Numbered from the stretch's first letter, positions 1-9,425 are shown. The stretch is 64,000 nucleotides of DNA from an uncultured Prevotellaceae bacterium (GCA_949295905.1 CASFNA010000006.1:225542-289541); one strand, 5' to 3'. Notes: generated from the sequence alone by a model not told the origin. Made by a program: numbers and translations.

Positions 1-597
1 GGTGTGCTTCTGTGTATCAATGGTACGGGCATATTGAACGCATGGGTGCGCAGGAACGTTGCTCCTGAAGGTATTTCTTATTCGGATATGAATGAGATGA
101 TGGCTTCTGTGCCAATCGGTAGTGAGGGCGTGACAATAATTCCGTTCGGTAACGGAGCGGAACGTGTGCTTGAAAACAAGGAAATAGGTTGCTCGATACA
201 CGGCATAAACTTCAACAAGCACGGCAAGGCTCATATCATGCGTGCTGCGCAGGAAGGCATAGTGTTCAGTTTCTGCTATGGCATGGAGGTTATGCAGCAG
301 ATGGGTATGGACATACGTAAGATACATGCAGGAAAGGCCAACATGTTCTTAAGCGACATATTCAGGAATACTTTAGCTGGAGTCAGCGGTGCTACAATTG
401 AGTTGTATGAGACTGACGGCAGCGTAGGAGCGGCAAAGGGCGCCGGCATGGGTTGCGGTATATATAAAGACAATAATGAAGCTTTCGCATCTTTGAAGAA
501 ACTTTCTGTCATAGAGCCTGATGAAAAGCACCGTAACGAGTATCTTGAGGCTTATACGCTGTGGAAGGAAAAGCTGCAAAGGCTGGCAGGCAACTGA
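1..597 (+). CDS. xylB: Xylulokinase, C-terminal part (5' end outside window)
   Basis: The reading frame is open from the first base, so the gene starts upstream and only about 198 C-terminal residues are present. The segment resembles the C-terminal domain of FGGY sugar kinases, with a glycine-rich stretch (GAAKGAGMGCGIY) near the end as in the ATP-binding half. The kinase phosphorylates D-xylulose to xylulose 5-phosphate in the cytoplasm. Xylose isomerase follows 60 bases downstream on the same strand, which makes xylulokinase much more likely than another FGGY kinase such as glycerol or gluconate kinase. No terminator separates the two, so they probably form one xylose-utilisation operon. 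Confidence 0.85.
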   Translation, partial: GVLLCINGTGILNAWVRRNVAPEGISYSDMNEMMASVPIGSEGVTIIPFGNGAERVLENKEIGCSIHGINFNKHGKAHIMRAAQEGIVFSFCYGMEVMQQMGMDIRKIHAGKANMFLSDIFRNTLAGVSGATIELYETDGSVGAAKGAGMGCGIYKDNNEAFASLKKLSVIEPDEKHRNEYLEAYTLWKEKLQRLAGN

Positions 598-657
598 TTC
601 GTGAAGTCAAACCTTTTACTTTAAAATATTATTAATAACCTGTAAACATCAACGATT

Positions 658-1974
658 ATGGCAAAAGAGTATTTTCCGCAGATTGGAAAAATCAAGTTTG
701 AGGGTGCAGACAGCACCAACCCGTTAGCTTATCATTATTATGATGCAGAAAAAGTGATAATGGGTAAGAAAATGAAGGACTGGTTGAAGTTCGCTATGGC
801 ATGGTGGCATACACTCGGCCCGGCAAGCAGCGACCAGTTCGGTGGTGGCACACGCGTTTATCCTTGGGACGAGAAGGCTGATGCCGTTGAGCGTGCTAAG
901 GACAAGATGGACGCTGGCTTCGAAATCATGGAAAAGCTTGGAATCGAATATTTCTGCTTCCATGACATTGACCTTGTAGACGAAGGCGACACAATCGAAG
1001 AGTATGAGGCTCGCATGAATGCCATCACTGACTATGCTCTTGAGAAGATGAAGGGTACCAACATCAAGAACCTTTGGGGTACAGCCAACGTATTCGGTAA
1101 CAAGCGTTACATGAACGGTGCTGCTACAAATCCTGATTTTGATGTTGTTGCACGCGCTGCCGTTCAGATAAAGACGGCTATCGACGCTACAATCAAGCTC
1201 GGCGGAACAAACTATGTGTTCTGGGGCGGACGCGAAGGATACATGAGCCTTCTTAACACTCAGATGCAGCGTGAGAAAGAGCATTTGGCTACAATGCTGA
1301 AGGCTGCCCGTGACTATGCTCGTTCAAAGGGCTTTACTGGAACATTCCTGATTGAGCCGAAACCGATGGAGCCTACAAAGCACCAGTATGATGTTGACAC
1401 AGAGACAGTTATCGGATTCCTCCGTGCACACGGTCTTGACAAGGACTTCAAGGTTAATATCGAGGTTAACCATGCTACGCTTGCCGGTCATACATTCGAC
1501 CATGAGTTGGCTGTAGCTGTTGACAACGGAATGCTCGGAAGCATCGACGCAAACCGCGGCGACTACCAGAACGGTTGGGATACAGACCAGTTCCCGATTG
1601 ACAACTGGGAGCTTACACAGGCTATGATTCATATTATCCGCAATGGTGGTCTTGGCAATGGCGGTTCTAACTTCGACGCCAAGATACGCCGTAACTCTAC
1701 AGAGTTGGAGGACATCTTCATTGCTCATATCAGCGGTATGGACGCAATGGCTCGCGCTTTGGAGAACGCTGCCAACCTGATTGAGAAGTCTCCTTATTGC
1801 GAGATGCTTAAGAACCGTTACGCTTCATTCGATTCAGGCAAGGGCAAGGAGTTTGAGGAAGGCAAGCTGTCACTTGAGGATGTCGTAGCTTATGCTAAGA
1901 CAGTTGGTGAGCCTAAGCAGACTTCTGGCAAGCAGGAGCTTTATGAGACAATCGTAAGCTGGTATTGCAAGTAA
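658..1974 (+). CDS. xylA: Xylose isomerase
   Basis: The enzyme interconverts D-xylose and D-xylulose in the cytoplasm using divalent metal ions. The 438-residue length fits the larger class II xylose isomerases. The catalytic region reads FCFHDIDL with His102 and Asp105, matching the His/Asp pair of the E. coli enzyme. The motifs WGGREGY and EPKPMEPTKHQYD around the metal-binding glutamates are also intact. The ATG start gives an N-terminus (MAKEYFPQIGKIKFEG) typical of the family. It lies just after xylB and is followed at once by a strong intrinsic terminator, so it ends the operon. Confidence 0.97.
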   Translation: MAKEYFPQIGKIKFEGADSTNPLAYHYYDAEKVIMGKKMKDWLKFAMAWWHTLGPASSDQFGGGTRVYPWDEKADAVERAKDKMDAGFEIMEKLGIEYFCFHDIDLVDEGDTIEEYEARMNAITDYALEKMKGTNIKNLWGTANVFGNKRYMNGAATNPDFDVVARAAVQIKTAIDATIKLGGTNYVFWGGREGYMSLLNTQMQREKEHLATMLKAARDYARSKGFTGTFLIEPKPMEPTKHQYDVDTETVIGFLRAHGLDKDFKVNIEVNHATLAGHTFDHELAVAVDNGMLGSIDANRGDYQNGWDTDQFPIDNWELTQAMIHIIRNGGLGNGGSNFDAKIRRNSTELEDIFIAHISGMDAMARALENAANLIEKSPYCEMLKNRYASFDSGKGKEFEEGKLSLEDVVAYAKTVGEPKQTSGKQELYETIVSWYCK

Positions 1975-2000
1975 TAATGTGGCATTTTATATAAGAAAGA

Positions 2001-2030
2001 GGCGGAATCAAAAAATTCCGCCTTTTTTTT
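2001..2030 (+). terminator. Intrinsic terminator after xylA
   Basis: An 8-bp perfect stem (GGCGGAAT with ATTCCGCC) encloses a short A-rich loop and is followed directly by a run of eight T. It lies 27 bases after the xylA stop codon and ends the xyl operon. Confidence 0.9.
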
Positions 2031-2061
2031 ATATTTTATTTTTTTATATGTCTTTTTTTAT

Positions 2062-2069
2062 TACCTTTG
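2062..2069 (+). promoter_or_regulatory. Promoter -7 element for manC-gmd-fcl
   Basis: TACCTTTG matches the Bacteroidetes -7 consensus TAnnTTTG and lies 37 bases upstream of the manC start codon, just after the xylA terminator. A T-rich stretch sits where the -33 element would be, but there is no clean TTTG. Confidence 0.6.
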
Positions 2070-2105
2070 TCTTTATAATGTTTAATTAGTTCCTATATTT
2101 ATATT

Positions 2106-3173
2106 ATGGCTCATTCAAGCAATCATTTAGTCATAATGGCCGGAGGAGTGGGGAGCCGCTTCTGGCCAATGAGTACAACAGAAAAACCTAAACAGTTCAT
2201 AGACGTATTGGGTGTCGGCCGTTCTTTGTTGCAGCTTACGTTTGACAGATTCAAAGGTGTCTGCCCGGCAGAAAATGTATGGGTTGTAACCAGTGTCAAT
2301 TATAAGGATTTGGTTATGGAACAGCTCCCTGAAATCCCAAAGGGTAATATCCTTTGTGAGCCATGCAGAAGGAACACTGCGCCGTGTATAGCATATGTGA
2401 GCTGGAAAATCAAGGCGAAGGACAGGAATGCAAACATTGTAGTATCTCCAAGTGACCATGTAGTGGTGAATGTTGACGAATTCCGTAGGGTTGTTACGCA
2501 ATGCCTCAAATTCTCAGGTGAGACGGACGCGATAATAACTTTGGGCATGAAACCGACGCGTCCAGAGACCGGATATGGATATATTCAGGCAGATTTGTCA
2601 TCAAGTTCTCCGCGTAACAAGGAGATATTCCGTGTTGATTCTTTCAGGGAGAAACCTGATTTGGAGACGGCCAATAAGTATATCAAGAATAAAAGTTATT
2701 TTTGGAATGCTGGTATTTTCATTTGGAATGTCAATACAATTGTAAATGCGTTCAGGGTGTATCAGCCTTCTATAAGCAGGGTTTTTGAGAATCTGCTCCC
2801 GATTTATGGAACACCACAGGAGCAGGAGGAGATTAACCGCAGATTCCCTGAATGTGAGAATATCTCCGTTGATTATGCCATAATGGAAAAAGCGGAAGAG
2901 ATATTTGTCTGTCCTGCCGATTTTGGTTGGAGTGATTTAGGCACATGGGGCTCTTTGTTGATGCAGACCAAACGTGACCTTTATGGAAATGGTGTGATAG
3001 GTGACAACATATCCTTGTTCGACACGCATAACTGTATTGTCCACACATTGGACAAGAAACGTGTTGTAATCCAAGGGCTTGATGGATATATTGTTGCAGA
3101 GAAAGATGACAAACTGCTAATCTGCAAGCTTTCTGAAGAACAGCGCATAACCCAGTTCTCAGAACAAGGTTGA
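2106..3173 (+). CDS. manC: Mannose-1-phosphate guanylyltransferase
   Basis: The enzyme makes GDP-mannose from mannose 1-phosphate and GTP in the cytoplasm. The N-terminal nucleotidyltransferase signature [12 protein letters not shown], followed by EKPKQF, lies at residues 12-31. The FREKP and NAGIFIWN motifs of the sugar-nucleotide pyrophosphorylase fold follow. At 355 residues the protein has only the pyrophosphorylase part; the C-terminal isomerase domain of bifunctional ManC/AlgA enzymes is absent. It is the first gene of a three-gene run with gmd and fcl, so it supplies the substrate for GDP-L-fucose synthesis, used for surface glycans and glycoproteins in Bacteroidales. Confidence 0.93.
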   Translation: MAHSSNHLVIMAGGVGSRFWPMSTTEKPKQFIDVLGVGRSLLQLTFDRFKGVCPAENVWVVTSVNYKDLVMEQLPEIPKGNILCEPCRRNTAPCIAYVSWKIKAKDRNANIVVSPSDHVVVNVDEFRRVVTQCLKFSGETDAIITLGMKPTRPETGYGYIQADLSSSSPRNKEIFRVDSFREKPDLETANKYIKNKSYFWNAGIFIWNVNTIVNAFRVYQPSISRVFENLLPIYGTPQEQEEINRRFPECENISVDYAIMEKAEEIFVCPADFGWSDLGTWGSLLMQTKRDLYGNGVIGDNISLFDTHNCIVHTLDKKRVVIQGLDGYIVAEKDDKLLICKLSEEQRITQFSEQG

Positions 3174-3205
3174 TTACAAAAATAATATGGAGACTTAGTT
3201 CCAAA

Positions 3206-4291
3206 ATGAGAAAACAAGTTGCTTTAATTACCGGAATAACCGGTCAGGATGGGTCATATTTGGCTGAATTTCTAATAGAGAGGGGGTACGAGGTACATGG
3301 ATTGTTGCGTCGTTCTTCGTCGTTTAATACAGGACGTATAGAACATCTGTATCTGGATGAGTGGGTGCGTGACATGAAGAAGTCTCGTCTTGTCAACCTT
3401 CATTGGGCCGACATGACTGATTCCTCATCATTGATACGTATAATAGGCGAGACTAAGCCTGCCGAGATATACAATCTTGCTGCACAGAGTCATGTTAAAG
3501 TTTCTTTTGATGTGCCTGAATATACGGCAGAGACAGATGCGGTCGGGGTTTTGCGCCTGCTTGAGGCTGTGCGCATATGCGGTCTTGACAAAACTTGCCG
3601 TATTTATCAGGCTTCTACGTCCGAGCTTTATGGCAAGGTGCAGGAAGTGCCACAGACCGAGACTACTCCGTTTTATCCGCGTTCGCCATATTCCGTGGCC
3701 AAGCTGTATGGTTTTTGGATAATGAAAAATTACCGTGAAAGCTACGGTATGTACTGTTGCAATGGCATATTGTTCAACCATGAGAGCGAGCGTAGGGGTG
3801 AAAACTTTGTTACGCGCAAGATTACCCTTGCCGCGTGCCGCATAGTGCAGGGATATCAGGACAAGCTCTATCTTGGCAATCTTGGTGCGCGCCGCGATTG
3901 GGGGTATGCCCGTGATTATGTTGAGTGCATGTGGATGATATTGCAGCAACCTGAGCCGGACGATTTTGTAATAGCTACAGGCGAGATGCACACCGTGCGC
4001 GAATTCTGTACGTTGGCATTCAAGGAAGTAGGGATTGAATTACGCTGGGAAGGCGAAGGGGTAGACGAGAAGGGTATAGATGTTGCTACAGGCAGGGTTC
4101 TTGTAGAAGTAGACCCAAAGTATTTCCGTCCCTGTGAGGTTGACCAGCTGCTTGGCAATCCGGCTAAGGCAAAGGAGGTACTTGGCTGGAATCCAACCAA
4201 GACATCGTTCAGTGAGTTGGTAAAGATTATGGTTCAGCATGATATGAAGTTTGTAAGGAAACTTTATATCAAGGCTCAAATGGCAGAATAA
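3206..4291 (+). CDS. gmd: GDP-mannose 4,6-dehydratase
   Basis: The enzyme converts GDP-D-mannose to GDP-4-keto-6-deoxy-D-mannose, the first committed step to GDP-L-fucose. It is a short-chain dehydrogenase/reductase: the NADP-binding motif [12 protein letters not shown] is at the N-terminus and the active-site Tyr-x-x-x-Lys appears as YSVAK. A longer frame opens at 3170 and overlaps the manC stop. The ATG at 3206 is preferred because it places the Rossmann motif six residues from the start, as is usual. The length of 361 residues fits the family. The gene lies between manC and fcl. Confidence 0.95.
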   Translation: MRKQVALITGITGQDGSYLAEFLIERGYEVHGLLRRSSSFNTGRIEHLYLDEWVRDMKKSRLVNLHWADMTDSSSLIRIIGETKPAEIYNLAAQSHVKVSFDVPEYTAETDAVGVLRLLEAVRICGLDKTCRIYQASTSELYGKVQEVPQTETTPFYPRSPYSVAKLYGFWIMKNYRESYGMYCCNGILFNHESERRGENFVTRKITLAACRIVQGYQDKLYLGNLGARRDWGYARDYVECMWMILQQPEPDDFVIATGEMHTVREFCTLAFKEVGIELRWEGEGVDEKGIDVATGRVLVEVDPKYFRPCEVDQLLGNPAKAKEVLGWNPTKTSFSELVKIMVQHDMKFVRKLYIKAQMAE

Positions 4292-4293
4292 TC

Positions 4294-5394
4294 ATGTTGG
4301 ATAAGGATGCTAAGATATATGTTGCAGGTCATCACGGTTTGGTAGGTTCTGCAATATGGAATAATTTGAAGTCGCGCGGTTACGAGAATCTTGTAGGCCG
4401 CAGCCATAATGAATTGGATTTGCTTGACCCGGTGGCGGTGAGACAGTTTTTCGATGAAGAACGTCCCGATGCCGTAGTGTTGGCCGCGGCTCATGTAGGC
4501 GGCATTATGGCAAATCTTAATTACCGTGCCGACTTTATTTACCAAAACTTGCAGATACAGCAGAACGTCATCGGTGAGAGTTTCCGCCACGATGTAAAAA
4601 AACTCTTGTTTCTTGGCAGCACATGTATTTATCCGCGCAAGGCTCCTCAGCCTATGAAGGAGGAAGTCCTGCTTACATCGGAATTGGAGTACACCAACGA
4701 ACCGTATGCAATTGCAAAGATTGCCGGCCTGAAGATGTGCGAGAGTTTCAGCCTGCAATACGGGTGCAATTACATCGCCGTTATGCCCACTAACCTTTAC
4801 GGCCCCAACGATAACTTCCACCTTGAGAACAGCCATGTGTTGCCTGCCATGATGCGTAAGGTGCACTTGGCAAAATGCCTTAACGAAGGCCGGTGGGACG
4901 ATGTGAGGAAAGACCTCGACCTGCGTCCTGTGGAAGGTATTGACGGCAGTAATAGTGACGGCGAGATATTGGCGGAGCTTTCAAAGTTTGGAATAACTCC
5001 CGGGTCTGTCACTCTTTGGGGTACAGGCAGCCCGATGCGCGAGTTCCTTTGGAGTGAGGATATGGCCGACGCAAGCGTCCATGTGCTGCTTAATGTTGAC
5101 TTTAAGGATACTTACAAGCCTGGAGACAAGGAGATAAGGAACTGCCATATCAACGTAGGTACGGGCAAAGAACTTAGCATACGCGAATTGGCGGAGAAGG
5201 TTGTCGGTGAAGTAGGCTTTAAGGGCGAGCTTCGCTGGGACAGCTCAAAGCCTGACGGTACCCCGCGCAAGCTTACCGATGTGTCAAAGCTTCATTCCTT
5301 GGGATGGCGTCACAAGATAGAGATTGACGAGGGTGTGCATAAGCTGTATGAATGGTACAAGCTTGGCATTTGCATAAACCACAAGACGAATTAA
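4294..5394 (+). CDS. fcl: GDP-L-fucose synthase (epimerase/reductase)
   Basis: The enzyme performs the 3,5-epimerisation and NADPH reduction that turn GDP-4-keto-6-deoxymannose into GDP-L-fucose. The Rossmann motif GHHGLVGSAIW is at residues 12-22 and the catalytic Tyr-x-x-x-Lys is YAIAK. The length of 366 residues includes the insertion in the second half that Bacteroides homologues also carry. It starts 2 bases after the gmd stop, so translation of the two is probably coupled. With manC and gmd it completes the de novo GDP-fucose pathway. Confidence 0.95.
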   Translation: MLDKDAKIYVAGHHGLVGSAIWNNLKSRGYENLVGRSHNELDLLDPVAVRQFFDEERPDAVVLAAAHVGGIMANLNYRADFIYQNLQIQQNVIGESFRHDVKKLLFLGSTCIYPRKAPQPMKEEVLLTSELEYTNEPYAIAKIAGLKMCESFSLQYGCNYIAVMPTNLYGPNDNFHLENSHVLPAMMRKVHLAKCLNEGRWDDVRKDLDLRPVEGIDGSNSDGEILAELSKFGITPGSVTLWGTGSPMREFLWSEDMADASVHVLLNVDFKDTYKPGDKEIRNCHINVGTGKELSIRELAEKVVGEVGFKGELRWDSSKPDGTPRKLTDVSKLHSLGWRHKIEIDEGVHKLYEWYKLGICINHKTN

Positions 5395-5456
5395 GAATTA
5401 AGAGTTTAGGATTAAGAAAATATGTCGTCGCAGGTATTTTTCTTGATTCTTAATTA

Positions 5457-5502
5457 CAAAATGAAAGGGGATGCGCTTTGAAGCGCATCCCCTTTCATTT
5501 TG
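5457..5502. terminator. Bidirectional terminator between fcl and rng
   Basis: A near-perfect stem of about 20 bp (CAAAATGAAAGGGGATGCGC side and its complement, two-base loop) separates the convergent fcl and rng genes. It is rich in A on the left and T on the right, so it can work in both directions. The right arm contains the rng stop codon at 5495-5497. A second, weaker A/T-rich inverted repeat lies just before it at 5390-5455. Confidence 0.85.
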
Positions 5503-7069
5503 TTTCAATCTCTTCCTTCATGTCGATAAAATGTTTCTCCTTGTCATAGAATTCATATTGCAAGAGAGCCATTTTCTGTGAAGGCACTACGTGCACTCCC
5601 CGTCCGTATTTCATCTGCCATTTCCTTTTAAGGCTTATAAGGCCTTGGTTGATGTATGCGGCGACGTAGGGGTGTACGTGCAGATAGAATTTCTTGACGC
5701 CAATCTTGTTGACAAGTCGGTCAATTTTCCTCTCCAATTGGTCTACGAAAAGTATGCTTGACTTTATTTTCCCAGTGCCGAAGCATGTTGGGCAGGTTTC
5801 CTCGACGTTTACATCTATTGCCGGGCGTACCCTCTGCCTTGTTATCTGCATCAGTCCGAACTTGCTTAGCGGCAGGATGTTGTGTCGTGCGCGGTCTTTC
5901 TGCATGTTCTTGCACATGCGTTCGTACAGCATCTGGCGGTCTTCGGCGAGGTTCATGTCGATGAAGTCTACGACGATGATTCCTCCCATGTCCCTAAGCC
6001 TTAGCTGTCGTGCCAGTTCGTCGGCCGCTCCGAGGTTCACGTCCAGTGCGTTGGCCTCTTGTCCGTTGGCTGAGCGTGTGCGGTTGCCGCTGTTCACGTC
6101 TACTACGTGCAGTGCCTCTGTGTGTTCTATTATGAGGTATGCGCCGTGTTTGTAGTTTACTATTTTGCCGAAGCTTGATTTTATCTGCTTTGTAATGTTG
6201 AAGTTGTCAAAGATGGGCACATTGCCAGAGTACATTTTCACTATGCCTGCCTTTTCAGGGGCTATCAGTGTGACATAGTGTTTTACCTCCTTGTACACTT
6301 CTTCGTCGTTGACGTAGATGTTCTCGTATGAGGGGTTGAACAGGTCGCGCAATAAGGCTACGACCCTGCTTGTCTCCTCGTACACCAGTTGAGGCCTTTT
6401 TTCTGTTTTCTGTACTTTGGTTATGGCATCCTCCCAACGCTTCAAGAGGACTTTCAGTTCGGTGTCAAGCTCGGCTACACGTTTGCCTTCGGCTACGGTG
6501 CGCACTATTATCCCGAAGTTTTTGGGCTTTATGCTGTTTATCAGCTGTTTCAGCCTGGCGCGCTCCTCGCCGCTTTTGATTTTTGAAGAAACCGAAACTT
6601 TATCGTTGAACGGGATTAGCACCAGGTACCTTCCGGCGAAGCTCAGTTCGCCCGTCAGCCTCGGGCCTTTTGTCGAAATGGGTTCTTTGACTATCTGCAC
6701 CATCACCTCCTGTCCGACTTTCAGCGTTGTCTGTATGCTGCCGTCTTTTTTCAGCTCGGGCTGGCGTGTGGCTTTTGAGAATGGATAAAGTTTCTTTCTG
6801 TCGCTTTGTACTTGTTTCAGGTACTTTTCGTAAGAGTAGAATTGACTTCCTAAGTCAAGGTAATGCAGGAAGGCGTCGCGTTCGAATCCTACATCCACAA
6901 AGCAGGCGTTCAGCCCTGGCATAAGCTTTTTCACCTTTGCCATGTAGATGTTGCCAACCGAAAAAGACGCCGAGCGTTGCTCGGTTTGATACTCTACCAG
7001 ATTCTTGTCTTCCAGCAGGGCAATCGATATCTCTTTCTGTTGGACGTCAATTACTAATTCGCTGGTCAT
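5495..7069 (-). CDS. rng: Ribonuclease G (Rne/Rng family endoribonuclease)
   Basis: This endonuclease cleaves single-stranded RNA at 5'-monophosphorylated ends and takes part in rRNA maturation and mRNA decay. An S1-like RNA-binding domain lies near residues 38-125, interrupted as in RNase E/G. The metal-binding catalytic region reads IIVVDFIDM, and a zinc-link-type CPTCFGTG motif lies in the C-terminal part. At 524 residues it has no long C-terminal scaffold, so it is RNase G-like and not full RNase E. The 29-residue COX24-type gene and HU lie upstream on the same strand, with an intrinsic terminator at 7095-7146 between them and rng. Confidence 0.93.
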   Translation of the reverse strand: MTSELVIDVQQKEISIALLEDKNLVEYQTEQRSASFSVGNIYMAKVKKLMPGLNACFVDVGFERDAFLHYLDLGSQFYSYEKYLKQVQSDRKKLYPFSKATRQPELKKDGSIQTTLKVGQEVMVQIVKEPISTKGPRLTGELSFAGRYLVLIPFNDKVSVSSKIKSGEERARLKQLINSIKPKNFGIIVRTVAEGKRVAELDTELKVLLKRWEDAITKVQKTEKRPQLVYEETSRVVALLRDLFNPSYENIYVNDEEVYKEVKHYVTLIAPEKAGIVKMYSGNVPIFDNFNITKQIKSSFGKIVNYKHGAYLIIEHTEALHVVDVNSGNRTRSANGQEANALDVNLGAADELARQLRLRDMGGIIVVDFIDMNLAEDRQMLYERMCKNMQKDRARHNILPLSKFGLMQITRQRVRPAIDVNVEETCPTCFGTGKIKSSILFVDQLERKIDRLVNKIGVKKFYLHVHPYVAAYINQGLISLKRKWQMKYGRGVHVVPSQKMALLQYEFYDKEKHFIDMKEEIETK

Positions 7070-7094
7070 TTCCGATTGTTGAACTTAGTTGGTC

Positions 7095-7146
7095 AAAAAA
7101 ACGGGCATACCGGCAAGCCTTGTCTGCAAGGTGCGCCGGCATGCCC
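7095..7146 (-). terminator. Intrinsic terminator between the COX24-type gene and rng
   Basis: Read on the minus strand, the stem GGGCATGCCGGC pairs with GCCGGTATGCCC and is followed by GTTTTTTT. It comes 35 bases after the stop of the 29-residue gene and ends only 25 bases before the rng start. It would terminate, or partly attenuate, transcription from the HU promoter before rng. Confidence 0.8.
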
Positions 7147-7181
7147 TTGTGTCCGAGAGGACAGGCATTCAGGCTCGCGCC

Positions 7182-7271
7182 TTACTTGCTCTTGTGCCTG
7201 TTCTTTCTCAATCTTTTCTTACGCTTGTGCGTAGCCATCTTGTGGCCCTTCTTTTTCTTACCGTTTGGCAT
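7182..7271 (-). CDS. AURKAIP1/COX24-domain small basic ribosome-associated protein
   Basis: This very short gene encodes 29 residues beginning MPNGKKKKGHKMATHKRKKR, of which about half are Lys or Arg. The KMxTHKRKKRLRKNRHK pattern is the COX24/AURKAIP1 C-terminal motif, shared with the mitochondrial small-subunit protein mS38. I recall Bacteroidetes copies being annotated under this domain name and treated as small ribosomal proteins, but I cannot confirm that here. It lies 45 bases downstream of HU on the same strand and is followed by its own terminator. The tiny size, extreme basicity and intact motif all favour a real gene. Confidence 0.85.
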   Translation of the reverse strand: MPNGKKKKGHKMATHKRKKRLRKNRHKSK

Positions 7272-7316
7272 AATTATAAGTTTTAAAAGTTATTTGATAT
7301 TGATTGGATTTACTTG

Positions 7317-7598
7317 TCATTCTCCCTTCATCTTTGCCACGAAGCTCTTTGCCGGCTTGAAGCTGGGGAAGTCGTGCGCAGCTATCACCAGGGTTGTGTT
7401 CTTGGATATGTTACGTGCGGTCTTTTCGGCCCTGTGCTTTACCACGAAGCTTCCGAATCCGCGCAGGTACACGTTCTCCTTCTTTTCGAGCAGGCTGTTC
7501 TTTATGGCTTCCATGAACGCCTCGACGGTTGTCGATACGTCTTTTTTCGTGATGCCGGTAGATTCTACGATTTCCTCGATAATATCTGCTTTAGTCAT
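7317..7598 (-). CDS. HU family DNA-binding protein
   Basis: This small (93-residue) histone-like protein bends and compacts DNA as a dimer. It starts MTKADIIEEIVESTGITKKD, the usual HU/IHF helix-turn-helix dimerisation start, and carries the core motif GFGSFVVKHRAEKTARN. The DNA-binding arm then ends in a typical FKPAKSFVAKM tail. It leads a minus-strand unit with the COX24-type gene. A Bacteroidetes -7 box lies about 60 bases upstream. Whether it acts as HU or IHF cannot be told from the sequence. Confidence 0.95.
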   Translation of the reverse strand: MTKADIIEEIVESTGITKKDVSTTVEAFMEAIKNSLLEKKENVYLRGFGSFVVKHRAEKTARNISKNTTLVIAAHDFPSFKPAKSFVAKMKGE

Positions 7599-7654
7599 GT
7601 CGCTTGTCTGTATTTAATGATTGCATGTTCTTTTGTACATCATTTTTGAGCGTG

Positions 7655-7662
7655 CAAATATA
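7655..7662 (-). promoter_or_regulatory. Promoter -7 element for the HU gene
   Basis: The minus strand reads TATATTTG, matching TAnnTTTG, 57 bases upstream of the HU start codon. No clear TTTG lies at the -33 position. Confidence 0.5.
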
Positions 7663-8350
7663 CAGCTTTTTGTTGTGAAATGGAAATTTATTTTGCTTTT
7701 TTTGCTTAAATGCGCTATAAATCACGCAGTTACGGCGGTCTGTATTTCATGTCGGCCCGGTTGTCGTCAGTCTGCCTGTTTGTCAACCTGAAGTGTGGTT
7801 TCCGTGTCATTTGTCTATTTTGAGATTGTCGGGCAAATGTGTTGAAACAGGTTGGCCTTGGCATGGTTTCCGGCTTACGTTGCGGTGTATTGCCGTGCCT
7901 TGTGTTGCGAAAAGCCGTGAGTTGTCCTGCGTTTTGCCGTCTTTCATTGCTCGAAAGGCCGTCTTCGGGGTTCGGCTTCGGCGTTTAAATACCTCGTTTC
8001 CGGCGGTGTTTCAGCCTCGTTTTTGTTGTTTCAGGGCGTTTTTTCGACTGTTTATATTGCACATGTTCGCCTGCTTCCGGCTTAATGCCTTGTGTTGCAG
8101 GCCTTTGCGTTTGCACACTTGAAACGCGCGTATTTGCGACGGTTGCCATGCTCTTTCTTGAATAGCGTATTCCTGGAGCGTCATGCTGAATCAGTTTGTA
8201 ATTAAGAAAGTTGTTTTTCACAGCAAAGTGTAAATCCACAAGACTGTCACGGCGCGTCGTTTCCCAGTTGAGGAAAATATTTCCTGACGGCAAATCTTTC
8301 ATCGAATCCACTGTGCTTCAAACTTTTTTCTTGAATGAACCATTATGAAC
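7663..8350. other. Long spacer without a convincing gene
   Basis: About 690 bases separate the HU promoter from the promoter of the fimbrillin block. Two overlapping open frames (7793-8122 plus, 7985-8311 minus) look spurious: they have low-complexity composition, no recognisable motif and no good ribosome-binding context. Degenerate copies of the genome's GGCCGTCTT-type repeat occur around 7910-7985. No RNA gene was recognised. Confidence 0.6.
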
Positions 8351-8381
8351 TTGTATGGCGTTTTTTTATTGCCTAACTTTG
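8351..8381 (+). promoter_or_regulatory. Promoter of the fimbrillin/M64/kinase block
   Basis: TAACTTTG at 8374-8381 fits TAnnTTTG, with a TTG element at 8351-8353 separated by 20 bases. Transcription would start near 8388, leaving a leader of about 105 bases before the first gene. That leader contains a small hairpin, CCGG-aaagcatg-CCGG. No strong inverted repeats flank the promoter, so there is no sign of phase inversion. Confidence 0.65.
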
Positions 8382-8492
8382 CAAAAACAAACCGGAAAGC
8401 ATGCCGGAAACGCGTTGCTGCGATGTCGGCTACGGGGGGTAGGATATAACGGGAAACCAACATACACCATATATATTAATAATTAACAAGCT

Positions 8493-9425
8493 ATGACTAT
8501 GAAGACAGTTAAGAAGTTATTTACGTTTATGTTAGCGGCAGGCGCGCTTTGCGCCTGCTCTTCGGGCGGCGGAACCGGCCAGCCCGACGTGCCCGAGCCA
8601 CCTGCACCTACGGGCAAGTTGCCAATCGTCATCAGTACATCCGTTAGCGGGGTTGAAGATACGCGCGTTACCGACTACGCCTTCGAGGCCGGCGACGCAG
8701 TGGGCCTTTACGTTGTCAACCGCGGCGCCGACGGCGCGGCCGGCGCGTTGCTTGCAGAGGGCAACCATGTTGACAACATGCGCTTTACGTACAGCGGCAC
8801 ATGGATTGCCGACTCGCCGGTTTACTGGCTCGACAACACCACGCACGCCGACTTTTACCTCTATTATCCCTATACGCCCTCCGTGGCTGATGTCAGTGCA
8901 ATGCCCGTCAGCGTCAATGCCGACCAAAGCACGGAGTCAGCCTACAAGGCCGGCGACATTGTGGTAGGCTCGGCACTCGACGTAGCCCCCACCGAAAGCG
9001 CGGTGGTTATCGCCGCCAGGCACGTCATGAGCCAGATGCTCATAACCCTTGTTCCTGGTAACGGCTTCACGGCCGAGAGCCTTGCCGCTGCCGACATAGC
9101 TGTAAGGGTGAACGGTGTGAAGACCGGCGCTACGGTCAACCTCGCCACGGGCGCAGTTGCGGCTACGGGCGCAGCCACGGCGGTAACCCCTTTGTGTGCT
9201 GACGGCGTTTACCGTGCGCTCGTCGTGCCGCAGAGCGTGCCCGAGGGCAACCTCATCACCGTAACCGTTGACGGCCGCGACTTCAACCTCAAAAAGGCGT
9301 TCACCTTCGTCAGCGGCAAGCGCCACAAGTTTACCGTCACCCTGAGCAAGACCTCGAGCGGCATCAACGTTACCATCGACCAGTGGATTGACGACGGCAC
9401 GGACAACGGCGGAGTGGCAGAGTAA
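8493..9425 (+). CDS. Fimbrillin family lipoprotein (Mfa-like)
   Basis: This is a secreted lipoprotein of 310 residues. The signal peptide ends in a lipobox with Cys22 (ALCAC), followed by a polar, proline-rich linker. The rest fits the Bacteroidetes fimbrillin/Mfa-like fold: a TRVTDYAFEAGDAVGLYV strand near residue 52, then SPVYWLD and a DFYLYYPYTP motif, and a late VPQSVPEGN strand. Such proteins are fimbrial subunits or surface adhesins. It shares all of these motifs with the N-terminus of the 9568 gene and with the 13068 gene, so the three are paralogues. It is the first gene after the block's promoter. An alternative start lies two codons downstream. Confidence 0.88.
   Translation: MTMKTVKKLFTFMLAAGALCACSSGGGTGQPDVPEPPAPTGKLPIVISTSVSGVEDTRVTDYAFEAGDAVGLYVVNRGADGAAGALLAEGNHVDNMRFTYSGTWIADSPVYWLDNTTHADFYLYYPYTPSVADVSAMPVSVNADQSTESAYKAGDIVVGSALDVAPTESAVVIAARHVMSQMLITLVPGNGFTAESLAAADIAVRVNGVKTGATVNLATGAVAATGAATAVTPLCADGVYRALVVPQSVPEGNLITVTVDGRDFNLKKAFTFVSGKRHKFTVTLSKTSSGINVTIDQWIDDGTDNGGVAE

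Noticed and set aside
7793-8311. Overlapping small frames in the spacer before the fimbrillin operon
   Set aside because: Low-complexity translations on both strands, no start context and no conserved motif.
8259-8457. Possible invertible promoter before the fimbrillin operon
   Set aside because: Only a 7-base inverted pair (GTTTCCC and GGGAAAC) was found around the promoter, which is within chance; no invertase gene is nearby.
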